Assembly: GCA_030041415.1 (NCBI GenBank)
Contig: JASHNX010000094.1
Location: 1-64,000, forward strand
From: Candidatus Sulfotelmatobacter sp.
GTDB lineage: Bacteria > Acidobacteriota > Terriglobia > Terriglobales > Acidobacteriaceae
Direction of reading: 5' to 3'
DNA length: 64,000 nt
A program made the translations under genes and the position numbers. Below the pieces are notes generated by a model. The model was not told where the DNA came from, ran no database searches, and saw nothing but the letters and a program-made list of their open reading frames with translations. The stretch's first letter is position 1. Every line of letters begins with the position of its first letter. Shown in pieces: positions 8,448 to 17,810 of this stretch.

Positions 8448-9662
8448 ATGGAAAACTCTTCCTCGGGAACGGTTCGACTGGACCGGCAGAATCCTTACCT
8501 CCGCCTGCTCTGTATTAATATCTTCGTCCGCGATCAGGATCGCAGCCTGCGCTTCTACGTTGACCAGCTCGGATTTGGCCTGGTGGTCGACGAGAATTAC
8601 GAATCCGCCGGACGCTGGCTGGCGGTTGCGCCTCCAGACGGCAATACGGTTCTTGCGCTCATTACTCCCAAACGCAAATCGGAAGATTACAAGCTCATCG
8701 GACGCTCCAAGCATGCCGTGCTCGTCACCGAAGACGTAGTTGCCAAGTTCGAAGAGTGGAGCAAGCGCGGCGTTCGGTTTCATCATCCTCCGCAAACCAC
8801 ACTCTGGGGAGGCATCTTCACCCGTTTCGACGATCTCGATGGCAATTCATTTACACTAGTCGGCCGCGATGATTTTGTTCGCGAAATCGAAGCCGAACGG
8901 CGGGCCGCTGCAGAAAAACTGGAAGCGGAGCGGCGTGCGGCCCAGGAACTCGACATCGCGAAGCGAGTGCAGTCGCGGCTTTTTCCGCAGAATTTGCCGC
9001 CGCTGGAAACACTCGACTACGCGGGCGTATGCATCCAGGCGCGCGAAGTGGGTGGCGACTATTACGATTTCCTGAATCTGGGCCAGTCGAGGCTCGGGCT
9101 GGTGATTGGCGATACTTCCGGCAAAGGCATCGGCGCAGCTTTATTGATGGCGAATCTGCAAGCTAATTTGCGGAGCCAGAGCGCGATTGCCATGGAGCAG
9201 CCGCAGAAATTCCTGCAATCGGTGAATCAGCTTTTCAGCGAAAACACAACCGATAGCGCCTACGCCACGCTGTTCTTCGGCGAGTACGACGACCGCTCGC
9301 AAAGACTTCGTTACGCGAATTGCGGGCACTATTCGCCAATCCTCCTGCGACACGACGACGCGCTGGAAATGCTGAATTCGACGGGAACTGTCCTGGGATT
9401 GTTTCGCGAGTGGGATTGCTCGGTCCAAGCGTGCGCGATGCAGCCGGGAGATATTTTGGCGTTGTATACCGACGGGATCACGGAAGCGTTCAATTCCGAT
9501 GGAGAAGAATTCGGCGAGCAGCGGTTGATCGAATCCCTGCGGCGAAATCGCGAGCAGATGGCGCAGGCGATGCTAGCGGCAATCTTGGAGGAGGTTCAAG
9601 AGTTCAGCGCAGGCAAGCAGTACGATGACATTACGCTGATTGTGGGGAAATGCCGCAACTAA
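8448..9662 (+). CDS. VOC domain fused to SpoIIE/RsbU-type PPM phosphatase
   Basis: A 404-residue fusion. Residues 17-140 form a VOC domain (INIFVRDQDRSLRFYVDQLG, ending DDLDGNSFTLVG); 145-170 is a charged, alanine-rich helix likely to be a coiled-coil linker; 171-403 is a PP2C-like phosphatase with QSRLFPQNLPP, metal-binding GGDYYD at 202-207, GDTSGKG at 221-227 and LYTDGITEAF. RsbU-type enzymes dephosphorylate anti-sigma antagonists and so switch stress sigma factors. The VOC domain in the position of a sensor suggests that a small molecule or metal controls the phosphatase. No RsbV/RsbW homologue lies nearby. It follows the kinase by 90 bases on the same strand. Confidence 0.9.
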   Translation: MENSSSGTVRLDRQNPYLRLLCINIFVRDQDRSLRFYVDQLGFGLVVDENYESAGRWLAVAPPDGNTVLALITPKRKSEDYKLIGRSKHAVLVTEDVVAKFEEWSKRGVRFHHPPQTTLWGGIFTRFDDLDGNSFTLVGRDDFVREIEAERRAAAEKLEAERRAAQELDIAKRVQSRLFPQNLPPLETLDYAGVCIQAREVGGDYYDFLNLGQSRLGLVIGDTSGKGIGAALLMANLQANLRSQSAIAMEQPQKFLQSVNQLFSENTTDSAYATLFFGEYDDRSQRLRYANCGHYSPILLRHDDALEMLNSTGTVLGLFREWDCSVQACAMQPGDILALYTDGITEAFNSDGEEFGEQRLIESLRRNREQMAQAMLAAILEEVQEFSAGKQYDDITLIVGKCRN

Positions 9663-9734
9663 GACAGGCCGCGTTTGACCCTCCCCAACCGCCTTCTTTA
9701 GACTGAAATATCCACGCTCTGCAAGGCTCAACTT

Positions 9735-11714
9735 ATGGCAGATAGTATTCATGTCAAGCTTCCCGACGGAAGCGTCAAAGATGTCCCTAAGGGCACGACT
9801 GCGCTCGACATTGCCAAATCGATCAGCCCGCGCCTCGCGGATGCCGCTCTTGTCGCTCAGGTGTCTTCCAACGGCGATCAGGCAGGCGAGGGCGCCCGCC
9901 CCAAGCTCATCGATCTGACCAAGCCGCTCGAAAAAGATACCCAGCTGCGCTTAATTACCGAGAAAGATCCCGAGGCGCTCGAAGTTTACCGGCATTCGTC
10001 GGCGCATTTGCTCGCGGCTGCAGTGCTTGAACTTTTTCCGGAAACCAAACTCGGCCATGGTCCAGCCACCGAGAGCGGTTTTTTCTACGACTTCTACCGG
10101 CCGACTCCGTTTACGCCTGAAGACCTCGAAAAAATCGAAAAGAAAATGCAGGAACTGGTGCAGCAGAACATTCCCTATGCGCGCGAATTTCTGCCACGCG
10201 ACCGGGGACTCGCCGAGTTCAAAAAAGAAGGCGACTTCATGAAGTGCCATTTCATCGAGCAGTTCACCAAGCCCGATGAAAAGATCTCGATCTACCGCAC
10301 CGGCAAATTCGTCGATTTCTGCCGTGGTCCGCACATTCCGTCGACCGGAAAAATCAAGGCGTTCAAGCTGTTCAACATCGCCGGTGCGTACTGGCTGGGA
10401 GATGAAAAAAATCCGCAGTTGCAGCGCATCTACGGTACGTCGTTTTTCTCGAAGAAGGATCTCGACGCCCACTTGCAGCAGATTGAGGAAGCCAAAAAGC
10501 GCGACCATCGCGTGCTTGGCAAGCAGCTCGATCTGTTTTCGATTCAGGAACTGGCCGGGCCGGGGCTGATTTTCTGGCATCCGAAGGGCGGAATCATCCG
10601 CAAAGAGATGGAAGACTGGATGCGCGATCAGTATCTCAAACGCGGATATTCGCTCGTCTACACGCCACACGTGATGCGGCGCCAGTTATGGCAGACCTCG
10701 GGGCATGAGGGTTATTACTCGCAAAACATGTTCGACGCGATGGAACTAGACGATGCCGAGTATCGTCTGAAACCGATGAATTGCCCCGGACACATTCTGA
10801 TTTACCGAGACTCGCTAAAATCCTATCGCGACCTGCCCGTGCGCCTCGGCGAGTTGGGCACGGTTTATCGGTATGAGCGGTCTGGAGTCATGCATGGCCT
10901 GTTGCGAGTACGCGGTTTTACCCAGGATGACGCGCACATTTTCTGCACGCCGGAGCAGATTGAAGATGAGATCGCGAGCTGCCTGGATTTCGCTTTCGAC
11001 ACGTTGAAAGATTTCGGCTTCGACAAGTTCCAGACCGAGCTTTCCACCTGGAATCCGAATGATCGGAAGAATTTCGTCGGCAGCGAAGAGCAGTGGAACC
11101 ATGCTCAGCAGTCGCTCGAAAAAGTGCTGAAGGCGCACAACGTCGAGTACAGGACGATTCCCGGCGAGGCCGCGTTTTACGGCCCGAAGATTGACATCAA
11201 GCTGGTCGACGCCATCGGGCGTTTGTGGCAGCTTTCGACCGTGCAGTTCGACTTTAACCTGCCGCAGCGCTTCGGATTGGAATACGTTGCGGAAGACGGT
11301 TCGCGCAAGCAGCCGGTCATGGTGCATCGCGCACTTTACGGCTCGATCGAGCGCTTCTTCGGCGTGTTAATCGAACACTATGCCGGTGCGTTTCCGGTGT
11401 GGCTCTCGCCCGTGCAGGCGGTGATGATTCCGATTGCCGAGCGGCACGTGGAGTACGCAAACAAAGTGGCTGCACAGTTGCGCGATGCGGGTGTGCGCGT
11501 GGAGGTCGATGCGCGGAACGAGAAAATGAACGCCAAGATTCGTGAGCACTCCTTGCAGAAGGTGCCGTTTTTATTAGTCGTGGGCGATAAAGAGGCCGAG
11601 GCTGGCAAGGTGAACGTGCGCACGCGCGGAAAAGAAAAAACCGAGGACATGCTGGCGGCGGAATTTGTGGAGAAGATTAAGAAGCTGATTGCGGAGAGGA
11701 GCGCGGGGCTGTAA
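9735..11714 (+). CDS. thrS: Threonyl-tRNA synthetase
   Basis: Class II aminoacyl-tRNA synthetase of 659 residues that charges tRNA-Thr. Domains in order: TGS at 1-65 (LPDGSVKDVPKGTTALDIAK), the editing domain with HSSAHLLAAAVLEL, the catalytic core with MNCPGHILIY (zinc cysteine) and motif 2 region YRYERSGVMHGLLRVRGFTQ, and the anticodon-binding domain ending with ARNEKMNAKIREHSLQKVP. Length is normal. The ATG at 9735 opens directly on the TGS domain. The 72-base leader shows no T-box or other recognisable control structure. Confidence 0.97.
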   Translation: MADSIHVKLPDGSVKDVPKGTTALDIAKSISPRLADAALVAQVSSNGDQAGEGARPKLIDLTKPLEKDTQLRLITEKDPEALEVYRHSSAHLLAAAVLELFPETKLGHGPATESGFFYDFYRPTPFTPEDLEKIEKKMQELVQQNIPYAREFLPRDRGLAEFKKEGDFMKCHFIEQFTKPDEKISIYRTGKFVDFCRGPHIPSTGKIKAFKLFNIAGAYWLGDEKNPQLQRIYGTSFFSKKDLDAHLQQIEEAKKRDHRVLGKQLDLFSIQELAGPGLIFWHPKGGIIRKEMEDWMRDQYLKRGYSLVYTPHVMRRQLWQTSGHEGYYSQNMFDAMELDDAEYRLKPMNCPGHILIYRDSLKSYRDLPVRLGELGTVYRYERSGVMHGLLRVRGFTQDDAHIFCTPEQIEDEIASCLDFAFDTLKDFGFDKFQTELSTWNPNDRKNFVGSEEQWNHAQQSLEKVLKAHNVEYRTIPGEAAFYGPKIDIKLVDAIGRLWQLSTVQFDFNLPQRFGLEYVAEDGSRKQPVMVHRALYGSIERFFGVLIEHYAGAFPVWLSPVQAVMIPIAERHVEYANKVAAQLRDAGVRVEVDARNEKMNAKIREHSLQKVPFLLVVGDKEAEAGKVNVRTRGKEKTEDMLAAEFVEKIKKLIAERSAGL

Positions 11715-11767
11715 GGTCTTTCCTTACCACCGAGACACAGAGGCGCAGGGAAAATTACACCTTGCCG

Positions 11768-12169
11768 TTAGCTCCACTGACCGCCTCCGTAAGGTTTTGC
11801 TTGGCCCCTGCGATGATAATCCGGGCCTTCGATTCGGTATTGAGACTTGCATTCGTGGCAGTCCCATCTCTTGAGGTCGGCCCGGTTTATTTCAAGAAAT
11901 AAGTGCACGGCTGATTTATCCTTCTCAAAACATCGAGGGCAGAACGGAACCTGATCTCCCTCCTGGAAGTAAAATGGCTGCTGGAAGCGCATTTTCTCTC
12001 TTAATGCTAGGTTTTCCTCAAGTTCCTCGGTCCCCTGCTCCGCCTGTCGCTTCTCTCGGGTAAGCTCCATCACTTCGCCCTCGAGGTGAACGATTTTTCG
12101 GTAGAGTTCGATATCGCCGATTTTCTTTGCGAGGTCAGCTGCATCCTTGACGTTCTCGATTAAGCCCAT
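11768..12169 (-). CDS. Zinc-ribbon protein with N-terminal coiled coil
   Basis: A 133-residue protein in two parts. Residues 1-65 form an amphipathic helix with the pattern VKDAADLAKKIGDIELYRKI and a glutamate-rich tail. Residues 70-115 hold four cysteines, CPRC at 77-80 and CHEC at 104-107, as in a treble-clef or zinc-ribbon fold. Similar small proteins are widespread in bacteria without a known role. The ATG at 12169 follows GAGGAG by three bases; another ATG at 12184 is possible. It is convergent with thrS and divergent from tilS, whose TTG start lies 65 bases away. Confidence 0.75.
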   Translation of the reverse strand: MGLIENVKDAADLAKKIGDIELYRKIVHLEGEVMELTREKRQAEQGTEELEENLALREKMRFQQPFYFQEGDQVPFCPRCFEKDKSAVHLFLEINRADLKRWDCHECKSQYRIEGPDYHRRGQAKPYGGGQWS

Positions 12170-12234
12170 ACGCTCCTCGAGCATAGTGTGCCAATTCACA
12201 GGGCCCCTGTCAAAATGACCCAACCGAGGCGCTG

Positions 12235-13893
12235 TTGTACGATCTTCCGGTGCACCCACTCGCGCAGCGCGTGCTCGACCACATCCGCCGGAACGAACTT
12301 CTACTGGCCGGCAATCGCGTCGGCGCGGCGGTTTCCGGTGGAATTGATTCGGTGGCGCTGTTGCGGCTCTTGCTTGAATTGCGGGGCGAACTCGGCATTG
12401 TCCTTTCTATTGTTCATTTCAATCACAAGCTGCGGGGGGCGGAGTCGGATGGGGATCAGGAGTTCGTCGCTTCTCTCGCCCGCGATCACGGATTGGAATT
12501 TTGTTGTGGTGGCGGGGATGCGGCCGAGCTTGCCGCCGAAGAACATTCGGGGATCGAAGCCGCGGGGCGGGAATTGCGGTATGAATTTTTTCGGACGCTA
12601 TTGGGAGCGGGCGAGGCAAAATCCCCATTTCTCCCAGAACAGGGGAGAAATGGGGCACTCGCGGCTGCAGGAGTTGCGCCACCCAAAGGCGTTCTGAACA
12701 AGATCGCGACGGGGCACACGCTCGACGACCAGGCCGAAACTGTGCTGATGCGAGTGATTCGCGGCACGGGGTCTCGAGGGTTGGGAGGAATTCATCCGCG
12801 CATCGTACTTGAGGATGAGGAGGGTGAAGCCCCCGGCGAAATCATTCGTCCTCTGCTCGGGGCTCGTCGACACGAACTGCAACAGTACCTGAGTGATCTC
12901 CAACAACCCTGGCGAGAAGACGCGACCAATTCCGATTCCAAGTTTACCCGCAACCGCGTGCGCAAGCTGCTGATGCCGCTGCTAGAGCGCGAGTTCAATC
13001 CATCCATCGCCGAGAATCTTGGCGAGTTGGCCGAGATTGCTCGCGACGAGGAAGACTATTGGGAAAACGAAGTTTCCGGCTGGCTGGGGACCGTGGTCCA
13101 GTGGTCACTTCCCGAGTGGGCACGGGGGTTGGGATATGCAGACGCGCCTGCGCTGGTGCAAATTGCACCCTCCAAGACAGACTCCGGCTTTCAACCCCAG
13201 GTTTCTGAATTAAGCGAACGAATCGAGCAGGCTCGACATGCTATTGCGAATGCTTCTTTGAGCCGGCCATGGCTACTGACAGAGCCGAAAGCGGTGCAGA
13301 GAAGGGTTATCAAGGCGATCGGCGAGCAAGCGGGAATTTCCCTAGAGTTTAAGCATGTGGAAGAAATCCTGCGGTTCGCGACCGAAGACGGTACGGGCAG
13401 AGAGCTGTCGCTACCCGGCGGTTGGAAGATCGTGCGTGAGCCGGAAGCCATGGTTTTCGTTACGCCTGATTTGCGGCGGCTGGAGCCTTTGGGCGATTAC
13501 GAGTATGTCCTGGGAGTTCCCGGACGGGTCTTTGTGCCGGAACTCGGAGTAGCAGTCGAAGCGTTGCGCATCTCTCCAGATTTGGAGAGCCCGGAGTATA
13601 ATCCGCAACAACTTCTGGACGCGGAACTCGTACCCAGACGTCTGACGCTGCGAAACTGGCGCGCGGGCGATCGATACTGGCCGTCGCACAGTAAGTCGCC
13701 CAAGAAGGTTAAGGAACTCTTGCATGAAAAGCATATTTCGCAGCCGCAGCGGAAGCTCTGGCCAGTGATCGCCGCTGCGGATGAGATCGTTTGGGTGCGA
13801 GACTTGGCGGTTCCGGCAAAGTTTGCCTGGCAGCGCGCGGGTGAGGCGGTGTTGATCCGTGAGATTTCGCGCAACGAATACGAGACAATCTAG
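12235..13893 (+). CDS. tilS: tRNA(Ile)-lysidine synthase
   Basis: Modifies the wobble cytidine of the AUA-reading tRNA-Ile to lysidine. The N-terminal PP-loop ATPase domain has SGGIDSVALL at 34-43 and the DDQAETVLMRVIRG segment; the middle and C-terminal parts match the long form of the family with RAGDRYWP and VKELLHEKHI. At 552 residues it is longer than most homologues. Part of the excess is an in-frame insert between EFFRTLLGAG and LNKIATGHTLDD that carries a 13-bp palindrome. The start is TTG at 12235; no good ribosome site is visible. It is the first gene of tilS-hpt-ftsH. Confidence 0.93.
   Translation: MYDLPVHPLAQRVLDHIRRNELLLAGNRVGAAVSGGIDSVALLRLLLELRGELGIVLSIVHFNHKLRGAESDGDQEFVASLARDHGLEFCCGGGDAAELAAEEHSGIEAAGRELRYEFFRTLLGAGEAKSPFLPEQGRNGALAAAGVAPPKGVLNKIATGHTLDDQAETVLMRVIRGTGSRGLGGIHPRIVLEDEEGEAPGEIIRPLLGARRHELQQYLSDLQQPWREDATNSDSKFTRNRVRKLLMPLLEREFNPSIAENLGELAEIARDEEDYWENEVSGWLGTVVQWSLPEWARGLGYADAPALVQIAPSKTDSGFQPQVSELSERIEQARHAIANASLSRPWLLTEPKAVQRRVIKAIGEQAGISLEFKHVEEILRFATEDGTGRELSLPGGWKIVREPEAMVFVTPDLRRLEPLGDYEYVLGVPGRVFVPELGVAVEALRISPDLESPEYNPQQLLDAELVPRRLTLRNWRAGDRYWPSHSKSPKKVKELLHEKHISQPQRKLWPVIAAADEIVWVRDLAVPAKFAWQRAGEAVLIREISRNEYETI
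12623..12655. repeat. Palindromic insert inside tilS
   Basis: CCCCATTTCTCCC at 12623-12635 pairs perfectly with GGGAGAAATGGGG at 12643-12655 across a seven-base loop. It lies within an in-frame segment of tilS that has no counterpart in the usual PP-loop ATPase, between the helix ending in LLGAG and the conserved LNKIATGHT. This looks like a mobile palindromic unit tolerated in a surface loop. Confidence 0.7.
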
Positions 13894-13940
13894 GGGTATT
13901 TCGATCGCATAAACACGTAGGAGCGGAGGCAGTCCGTTTC

Positions 13941-14486
13941 ATGAATACGAGAATCGAGCCACGACAGGTTATTTCGGCCGAGCAGATTCAGAAGCGGGTC
14001 AAGGAACTGGCCCGGCATATTTCGGACGATTATCAGGGGCAGACGGTTCAGGCGCTGGCCGTTCTCGAGAATGCTTTCATGTTCATGGCCGACCTGGTAC
14101 GCGCTTTGGAAATACCGGTTATCTGCCAATTCATAAAACCCCGGTACCGCAAACAGCAGGACAATTCGTCGGCCGAGGTGATGGAAATTTTCTTCAGCCA
14201 CGAACCGGATATCCGTGGCCAGCATATTCTGCTGGTCGAGGGACTGGTGCATTCGGGAGTGACTAGCGAATTTCTAATGAATGATCTCCGAGCGAGGGGC
14301 GCGGCGTCGGTAAAGCTGGTGACCCTGCTCGACCGCCAGTCGGCGCGCAGGGTTGCTTTACAGCCCGATTATTTCGGCTTTTTGGTGGATGAGGCTTACC
14401 TGGTTGGTTACGGTTTAGGGGCATCCGAGCAAACCAATCGCAACATTCCCTATCTGGTAGCGAGTCCGGTCCCCGTGATGACCTAA
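13941..14486 (+). CDS. hpt: Hypoxanthine phosphoribosyltransferase homologue, probably catalytically impaired
   Basis: By fold and position (between tilS and ftsH) this 181-residue protein is HPRT, the purine salvage enzyme. However, key sites are changed. The first loop, normally LKG, is LEN at 42-44. The PRPP loop, normally VEDIIDTG-like, reads VEGLVHSG at 99-106, so the second acid and the catalytic aspartate are G101 and H104. The YGS flap region is replaced by RYRKQQ, and the VGYGLD metal-binding aspartate is G160. Conserved structural parts remain (FMFMADLVRAL, DEAYLVGYGLG, NRNIPYLV). I infer a pseudoenzyme kept for a structural or regulatory role; a changed substrate is the alternative. 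Its ATG lies 47 bases after tilS. Confidence 0.8.
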   Translation: MNTRIEPRQVISAEQIQKRVKELARHISDDYQGQTVQALAVLENAFMFMADLVRALEIPVICQFIKPRYRKQQDNSSAEVMEIFFSHEPDIRGQHILLVEGLVHSGVTSEFLMNDLRARGAASVKLVTLLDRQSARRVALQPDYFGFLVDEAYLVGYGLGASEQTNRNIPYLVASPVPVMT

Positions 14487-14640
14487 GTTATACGAAGAAG
14501 ATCGCACGTTTTTCCCCTGAAAAAGGTAGAATAAAGATCTTGGAATTTCCCCATCGAATTTGGCCGCAAGGCATCTAATTTTAGTGTGGACGGTCGGTGC
14601 GGGTTTGTATTCGTGAACGCCGATCGGTTCGGGAGCATTC

Positions 14641-16551
14641 TTGGTGAATTCGACAGTCAAAACCGTGGTCTTTTGGGTGGTCATCGGCCTTTCCGCTCTG
14701 CTTTTGTGGACCGTGATTCAGCAGGGTCGTGGCGGACAAAAGGATAAAGAAGTCAACTTCTCGCAGTTCATGTCTGATGTGAGCGACGGGAACGTGCACG
14801 AGGTGACGCTGGATGGCCAGCAGGTGCACGGGAAGTTGCGCGACGGCAACTCGTTCCATAGTACCGTGCCGATGAATTATCCGGACATGTACAAGACGCT
14901 TACCGATAAGGGAGTGTCGGTAAATATCAAGGACGTGAATAGCGGAAGCTGGTCGTTGCAGCTTTTGGGCACGTGGGCTCCGCTGATTCTGCTGGGCGCA
15001 TTGTGGTTCTTCATGATCAGGCAGATGCAGACCGGCGGTAATAAAGCTTTGTCTTTTGGCAAGAGCCGGGCGCGGCTGCTTTCCATGCAGCAGAAAAAAG
15101 TCACGTTCAAAGATGTGGCGGGAGTCGAAGAGGCCAAGGAAGAGCTGCGCGAAATTATCGAATTCCTGCGCGAGGCGCAAAAGTTCCAGAAGTTGGGCGG
15201 GAGAATTCCCAAAGGCGTGCTTCTGGTTGGACCTCCGGGAACCGGTAAAACCCTTTTGGCTCGCGCCGTGGCCGGCGAGGCCAACGTGCCTTTCTTCTCG
15301 ATTTCTGGCTCGGATTTTGTCGAGATGTTTGTTGGTGTAGGCGCTAGCCGCGTTCGCGATCTTTTCGAGCAGGGCAAGAAGAACGCGCCTTGCATCATCT
15401 TTATCGATGAAATCGACGCGGTTGGACGGCATCGTGGCGCGGGTCTCGGTGGCGGTCACGATGAGCGCGAGCAGACCCTGAATCAGTTGCTGGTCGAGAT
15501 GGACGGGTTTGAGTCCAACGAAGGCGTCATTCTGATGGCGGCGACCAATCGGCCGGATGTGCTTGATCCTGCGTTGCTGCGACCCGGGCGATTCGACCGG
15601 CGAGTTGTAGTGAGCCGACCCGACGTTCGCGGAAGGGAAGAGATTCTGCGGGTGCATACCCGCAAGATTCCACTGGCCGAAGATGTTGATCTGTCTGTGC
15701 TGGCTCGCGGAACACCAGGATTCTCGGGCGCCGATCTCGCCAATATGGTCAACGAAGCCGCGTTGGCCGCGGCGCGCCAAAACCGCAAAGCCGTGCTGAT
15801 GTACGACTTCGAGGTGGCCAAAGATAAAGTTCTGATGGGCGTGGAACGCAAGTCGCTGATTCTTTCCGAGCAGGAGAAGAAAGTCACGGCGTATCACGAA
15901 GCTGGACACGCGCTGGTCGCGGCTAAGTTGCCGGGCTCCGATCCGGTACATAAGGTGACAATTATTCCACGGGGCATGGCGCTGGGTGTAACCATGCAGC
16001 TGCCGATCGATGACCGGCATAATTACACCCGCGAATATCTGAAGACGGATCTGGCGATTCTGATGGGCGGACGCCTGGCCGAGGAAATTTTCCTTAACCA
16101 GATGAGCACGGGTGCCGGAAACGACATTGAGCGCGCCACCGAAATGGCACGGAAAATGGTGTGCGAGTGGGGTATGAGCGATCTGGGCCCGCTCACTTTC
16201 GGCAAGAAAGAAGAGCAGATCTTCCTGGGTCGCGAGATCAGCCAGCACCGCGATTACAGTGAAGATACGGCAATCAAGATCGATGCCGAAGTACGGAAAC
16301 TTGTGAGCGAGGGGTACGATACGGCCAGGAGCATTCTCGAGAGTAACCGTGACGTGCTGCAAAAGATTGCAGCGTCCTTGCTGGAGCGGGAAGTGCTCGA
16401 CGCTTCCGAAGTGATGATGCTGGTCGAAGGCAAGGAACTGCCTCCGATGAAGTCTCCTTCGAAGCCGGATGAGGGCGTGCAACAAGTGCTGAAGCCAGAG
16501 CCGGGACGGCCCGGAATTGCGAAGGGCGGGGAAAGCCCGGCGCGAGCGTAA
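14641..16551 (+). CDS. ftsH: ATP-dependent zinc metalloprotease FtsH
   Basis: Inner-membrane AAA+ protease of 636 residues that degrades misassembled membrane proteins and regulators. Two transmembrane helices flank a periplasmic domain (about residues 5-25 and 105-125). Walker A is GPPGTGKT, Walker [13 protein letters not shown], the second region of homology RPGRFDRRV, and the zinc site HEAGHALVA. The C-terminal tail ends in a low-complexity KPEPGRPG stretch. The start is TTG at 14641 or GTG at 14644, both a few bases after GGGAGC. A hairpin terminator follows at 16611. Third gene of tilS-hpt-ftsH, with a 154-base gap that may carry its own promoter. Confidence 0.97.
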   Translation: MVNSTVKTVVFWVVIGLSALLLWTVIQQGRGGQKDKEVNFSQFMSDVSDGNVHEVTLDGQQVHGKLRDGNSFHSTVPMNYPDMYKTLTDKGVSVNIKDVNSGSWSLQLLGTWAPLILLGALWFFMIRQMQTGGNKALSFGKSRARLLSMQQKKVTFKDVAGVEEAKEELREIIEFLREAQKFQKLGGRIPKGVLLVGPPGTGKTLLARAVAGEANVPFFSISGSDFVEMFVGVGASRVRDLFEQGKKNAPCIIFIDEIDAVGRHRGAGLGGGHDEREQTLNQLLVEMDGFESNEGVILMAATNRPDVLDPALLRPGRFDRRVVVSRPDVRGREEILRVHTRKIPLAEDVDLSVLARGTPGFSGADLANMVNEAALAAARQNRKAVLMYDFEVAKDKVLMGVERKSLILSEQEKKVTAYHEAGHALVAAKLPGSDPVHKVTIIPRGMALGVTMQLPIDDRHNYTREYLKTDLAILMGGRLAEEIFLNQMSTGAGNDIERATEMARKMVCEWGMSDLGPLTFGKKEEQIFLGREISQHRDYSEDTAIKIDAEVRKLVSEGYDTARSILESNRDVLQKIAASLLEREVLDASEVMMLVEGKELPPMKSPSKPDEGVQQVLKPEPGRPGIAKGGESPARA

Positions 16552-16610
16552 GGGCAGACAGCTGAAGTCTAGTCTTAATCAGTAGGCTTCACGAAAATCC
16601 GCAAATCCTG

Positions 16611-16634
16611 GGGCGGCGATGAGCCGCCCTTTCT
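16611..16634 (+). terminator. Intrinsic terminator after ftsH
   Basis: GGGCGGC at 16611-16617 pairs with GCCGCCC at 16623-16629 across GATGA and is followed by TTTCTGTT. It lies 60 bases after the ftsH stop and just before the stop of the convergent aldo/keto reductase gene. Confidence 0.7.
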
Positions 16635-16652
16635 GTTGAAGTTCTGCGCTTT

Positions 16653-17642
16653 TCAGCCGTTCACGATCTTCATCATGTGTTCGGGATAACGCTGTCCAGC
16701 CGCAGCGCCGGCAGGGAAGATTTCCTCGATTCGCCGCAGATCTTCTTTGTTCAACTCGATATCGACGGCAGCAATATTGTCTTCCAAATATTTGCGGCGC
16801 TTGGTGCCAGGAATTGGAACGATGTTCTTATCCTGTGCCAACACCCATGCGAGAGCCAGTTGAGACGGCCTGCAAGCCTTCTCTCGTGCGATCTCCTCGA
16901 TGGCGCGCACGAGATCCAAATTCTTCTTGAAGTTTTCTCCCTGAAATCGAGGAGAACTCCGGCGGTAATCATCCTCGGGAAAATCTTCGACTTTCCTGAA
17001 TTGTCCGGTCAGAAAGCCTCGCCCCAGGGGGCTGTAAGCCACAAAGCCGATCCCGAGCTCGCGGCAGGTCGAAAGGATTTCACCCTCCGGTTCGCGGCTC
17101 CAGAGCGAGTATTCGGTTTGCAGTGCGGTGATCGGGTGAACCTTTACCGCCCGCCGCAAGGTTTGCGGAGAAGCTTCGGACAAGCCGACGTGCCGAACCT
17201 TTCCATCCTGCACAAGCTTGGCCATTGCGCCCAGGGTCTCTTCAATTGGGGTGTTGGGGTCGACGCGGTGCTGGTAATAGAGATCGATGGTATCCACTCC
17301 CAGCCGCTTCAGGCTTGCCTCGCACGATTTGCGAACGTAATCCGGCTTGCCATTGATGCCTCGCGCGTTGGGATTCGCTGGATCGCGCACGATTCCGAAT
17401 TTCGTGGCCAGCACAACTTTGTCGCGCTTGCCCTTAATGGCGCGTCTGACCAGTTCTTCATTCTTGTAGGGACCGTACGCATCCGCCGTGTCGAGAAAAT
17501 TTATGCCAAGTTCAAGCGCGCGGTGGATCGTAGCAATCGATTCATCGTCGTCGCGTCCGCCATAAAACTCCGACATACCCATGCAGCCAAGCCCGATCGC
17601 CGAGACCTTCAGGGCGCTGCGTGCAAGTTCACGAAATTGCAT
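16653..17642 (-). CDS. Aldo/keto reductase
   Basis: Cytoplasmic NADPH-dependent oxidoreductase of 329 residues with the TIM-barrel pattern of the AKR family: [13 protein letters not shown] near the N-terminus, the [15 protein letters not shown] segment carrying catalytic Asp and Tyr, the lysine in VVLATKFG, and [13 protein letters not shown] near the cofactor site. It resembles the subgroup often annotated as YghZ- or AKR13-like. Two adjacent ATGs (17645, 17642) follow AGGAGG by four and seven bases; the second has the better spacing. Substrate unknown. Confidence 0.92.
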   Translation of the reverse strand: MQFRELARSALKVSAIGLGCMGMSEFYGGRDDDESIATIHRALELGINFLDTADAYGPYKNEELVRRAIKGKRDKVVLATKFGIVRDPANPNARGINGKPDYVRKSCEASLKRLGVDTIDLYYQHRVDPNTPIEETLGAMAKLVQDGKVRHVGLSEASPQTLRRAVKVHPITALQTEYSLWSREPEGEILSTCRELGIGFVAYSPLGRGFLTGQFRKVEDFPEDDYRRSSPRFQGENFKKNLDLVRAIEEIAREKACRPSQLALAWVLAQDKNIVPIPGTKRRKYLEDNIAAVDIELNKEDLRRIEEIFPAGAAAGQRYPEHMMKIVNG

Positions 17643-17810
17643 CATGATGCCTCCTAGCAAATAATCAGCAGGTCAAATTATGGGTGCCTCTTAACTACAG
17701 ATGCACGAGCTTTGGCACCAGATGACAGGAATTCTGAGTCGTGAACCGCTTGACTGATCTCTAATCCGGGTGAAATTGGGCGGCGAAGAAAGATGCGACC
17801 AGGTGAAAGT

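Noticed and set aside
11726-11760. ACCGAGACACAGAGG-like repeat after thrS
   Set aside because: It resembles a common low-complexity dispersed sequence, but no convincing second copy was found in this window, so it is not listed as a repeat.
14581-16485. Long minus-strand open frame (634 codons) opposite ftsH
   Set aside because: It lies wholly opposite a well-supported FtsH gene, is rich in His, Arg and Gln as expected of an antisense shadow, and has no recognisable domain or ribosome site.
16677-17657. Plus-strand open frame (326 codons) opposite the aldo/keto reductase
   Set aside because: Antisense shadow. The reductase on the other strand has all family motifs and an AGGAGG ribosome site.
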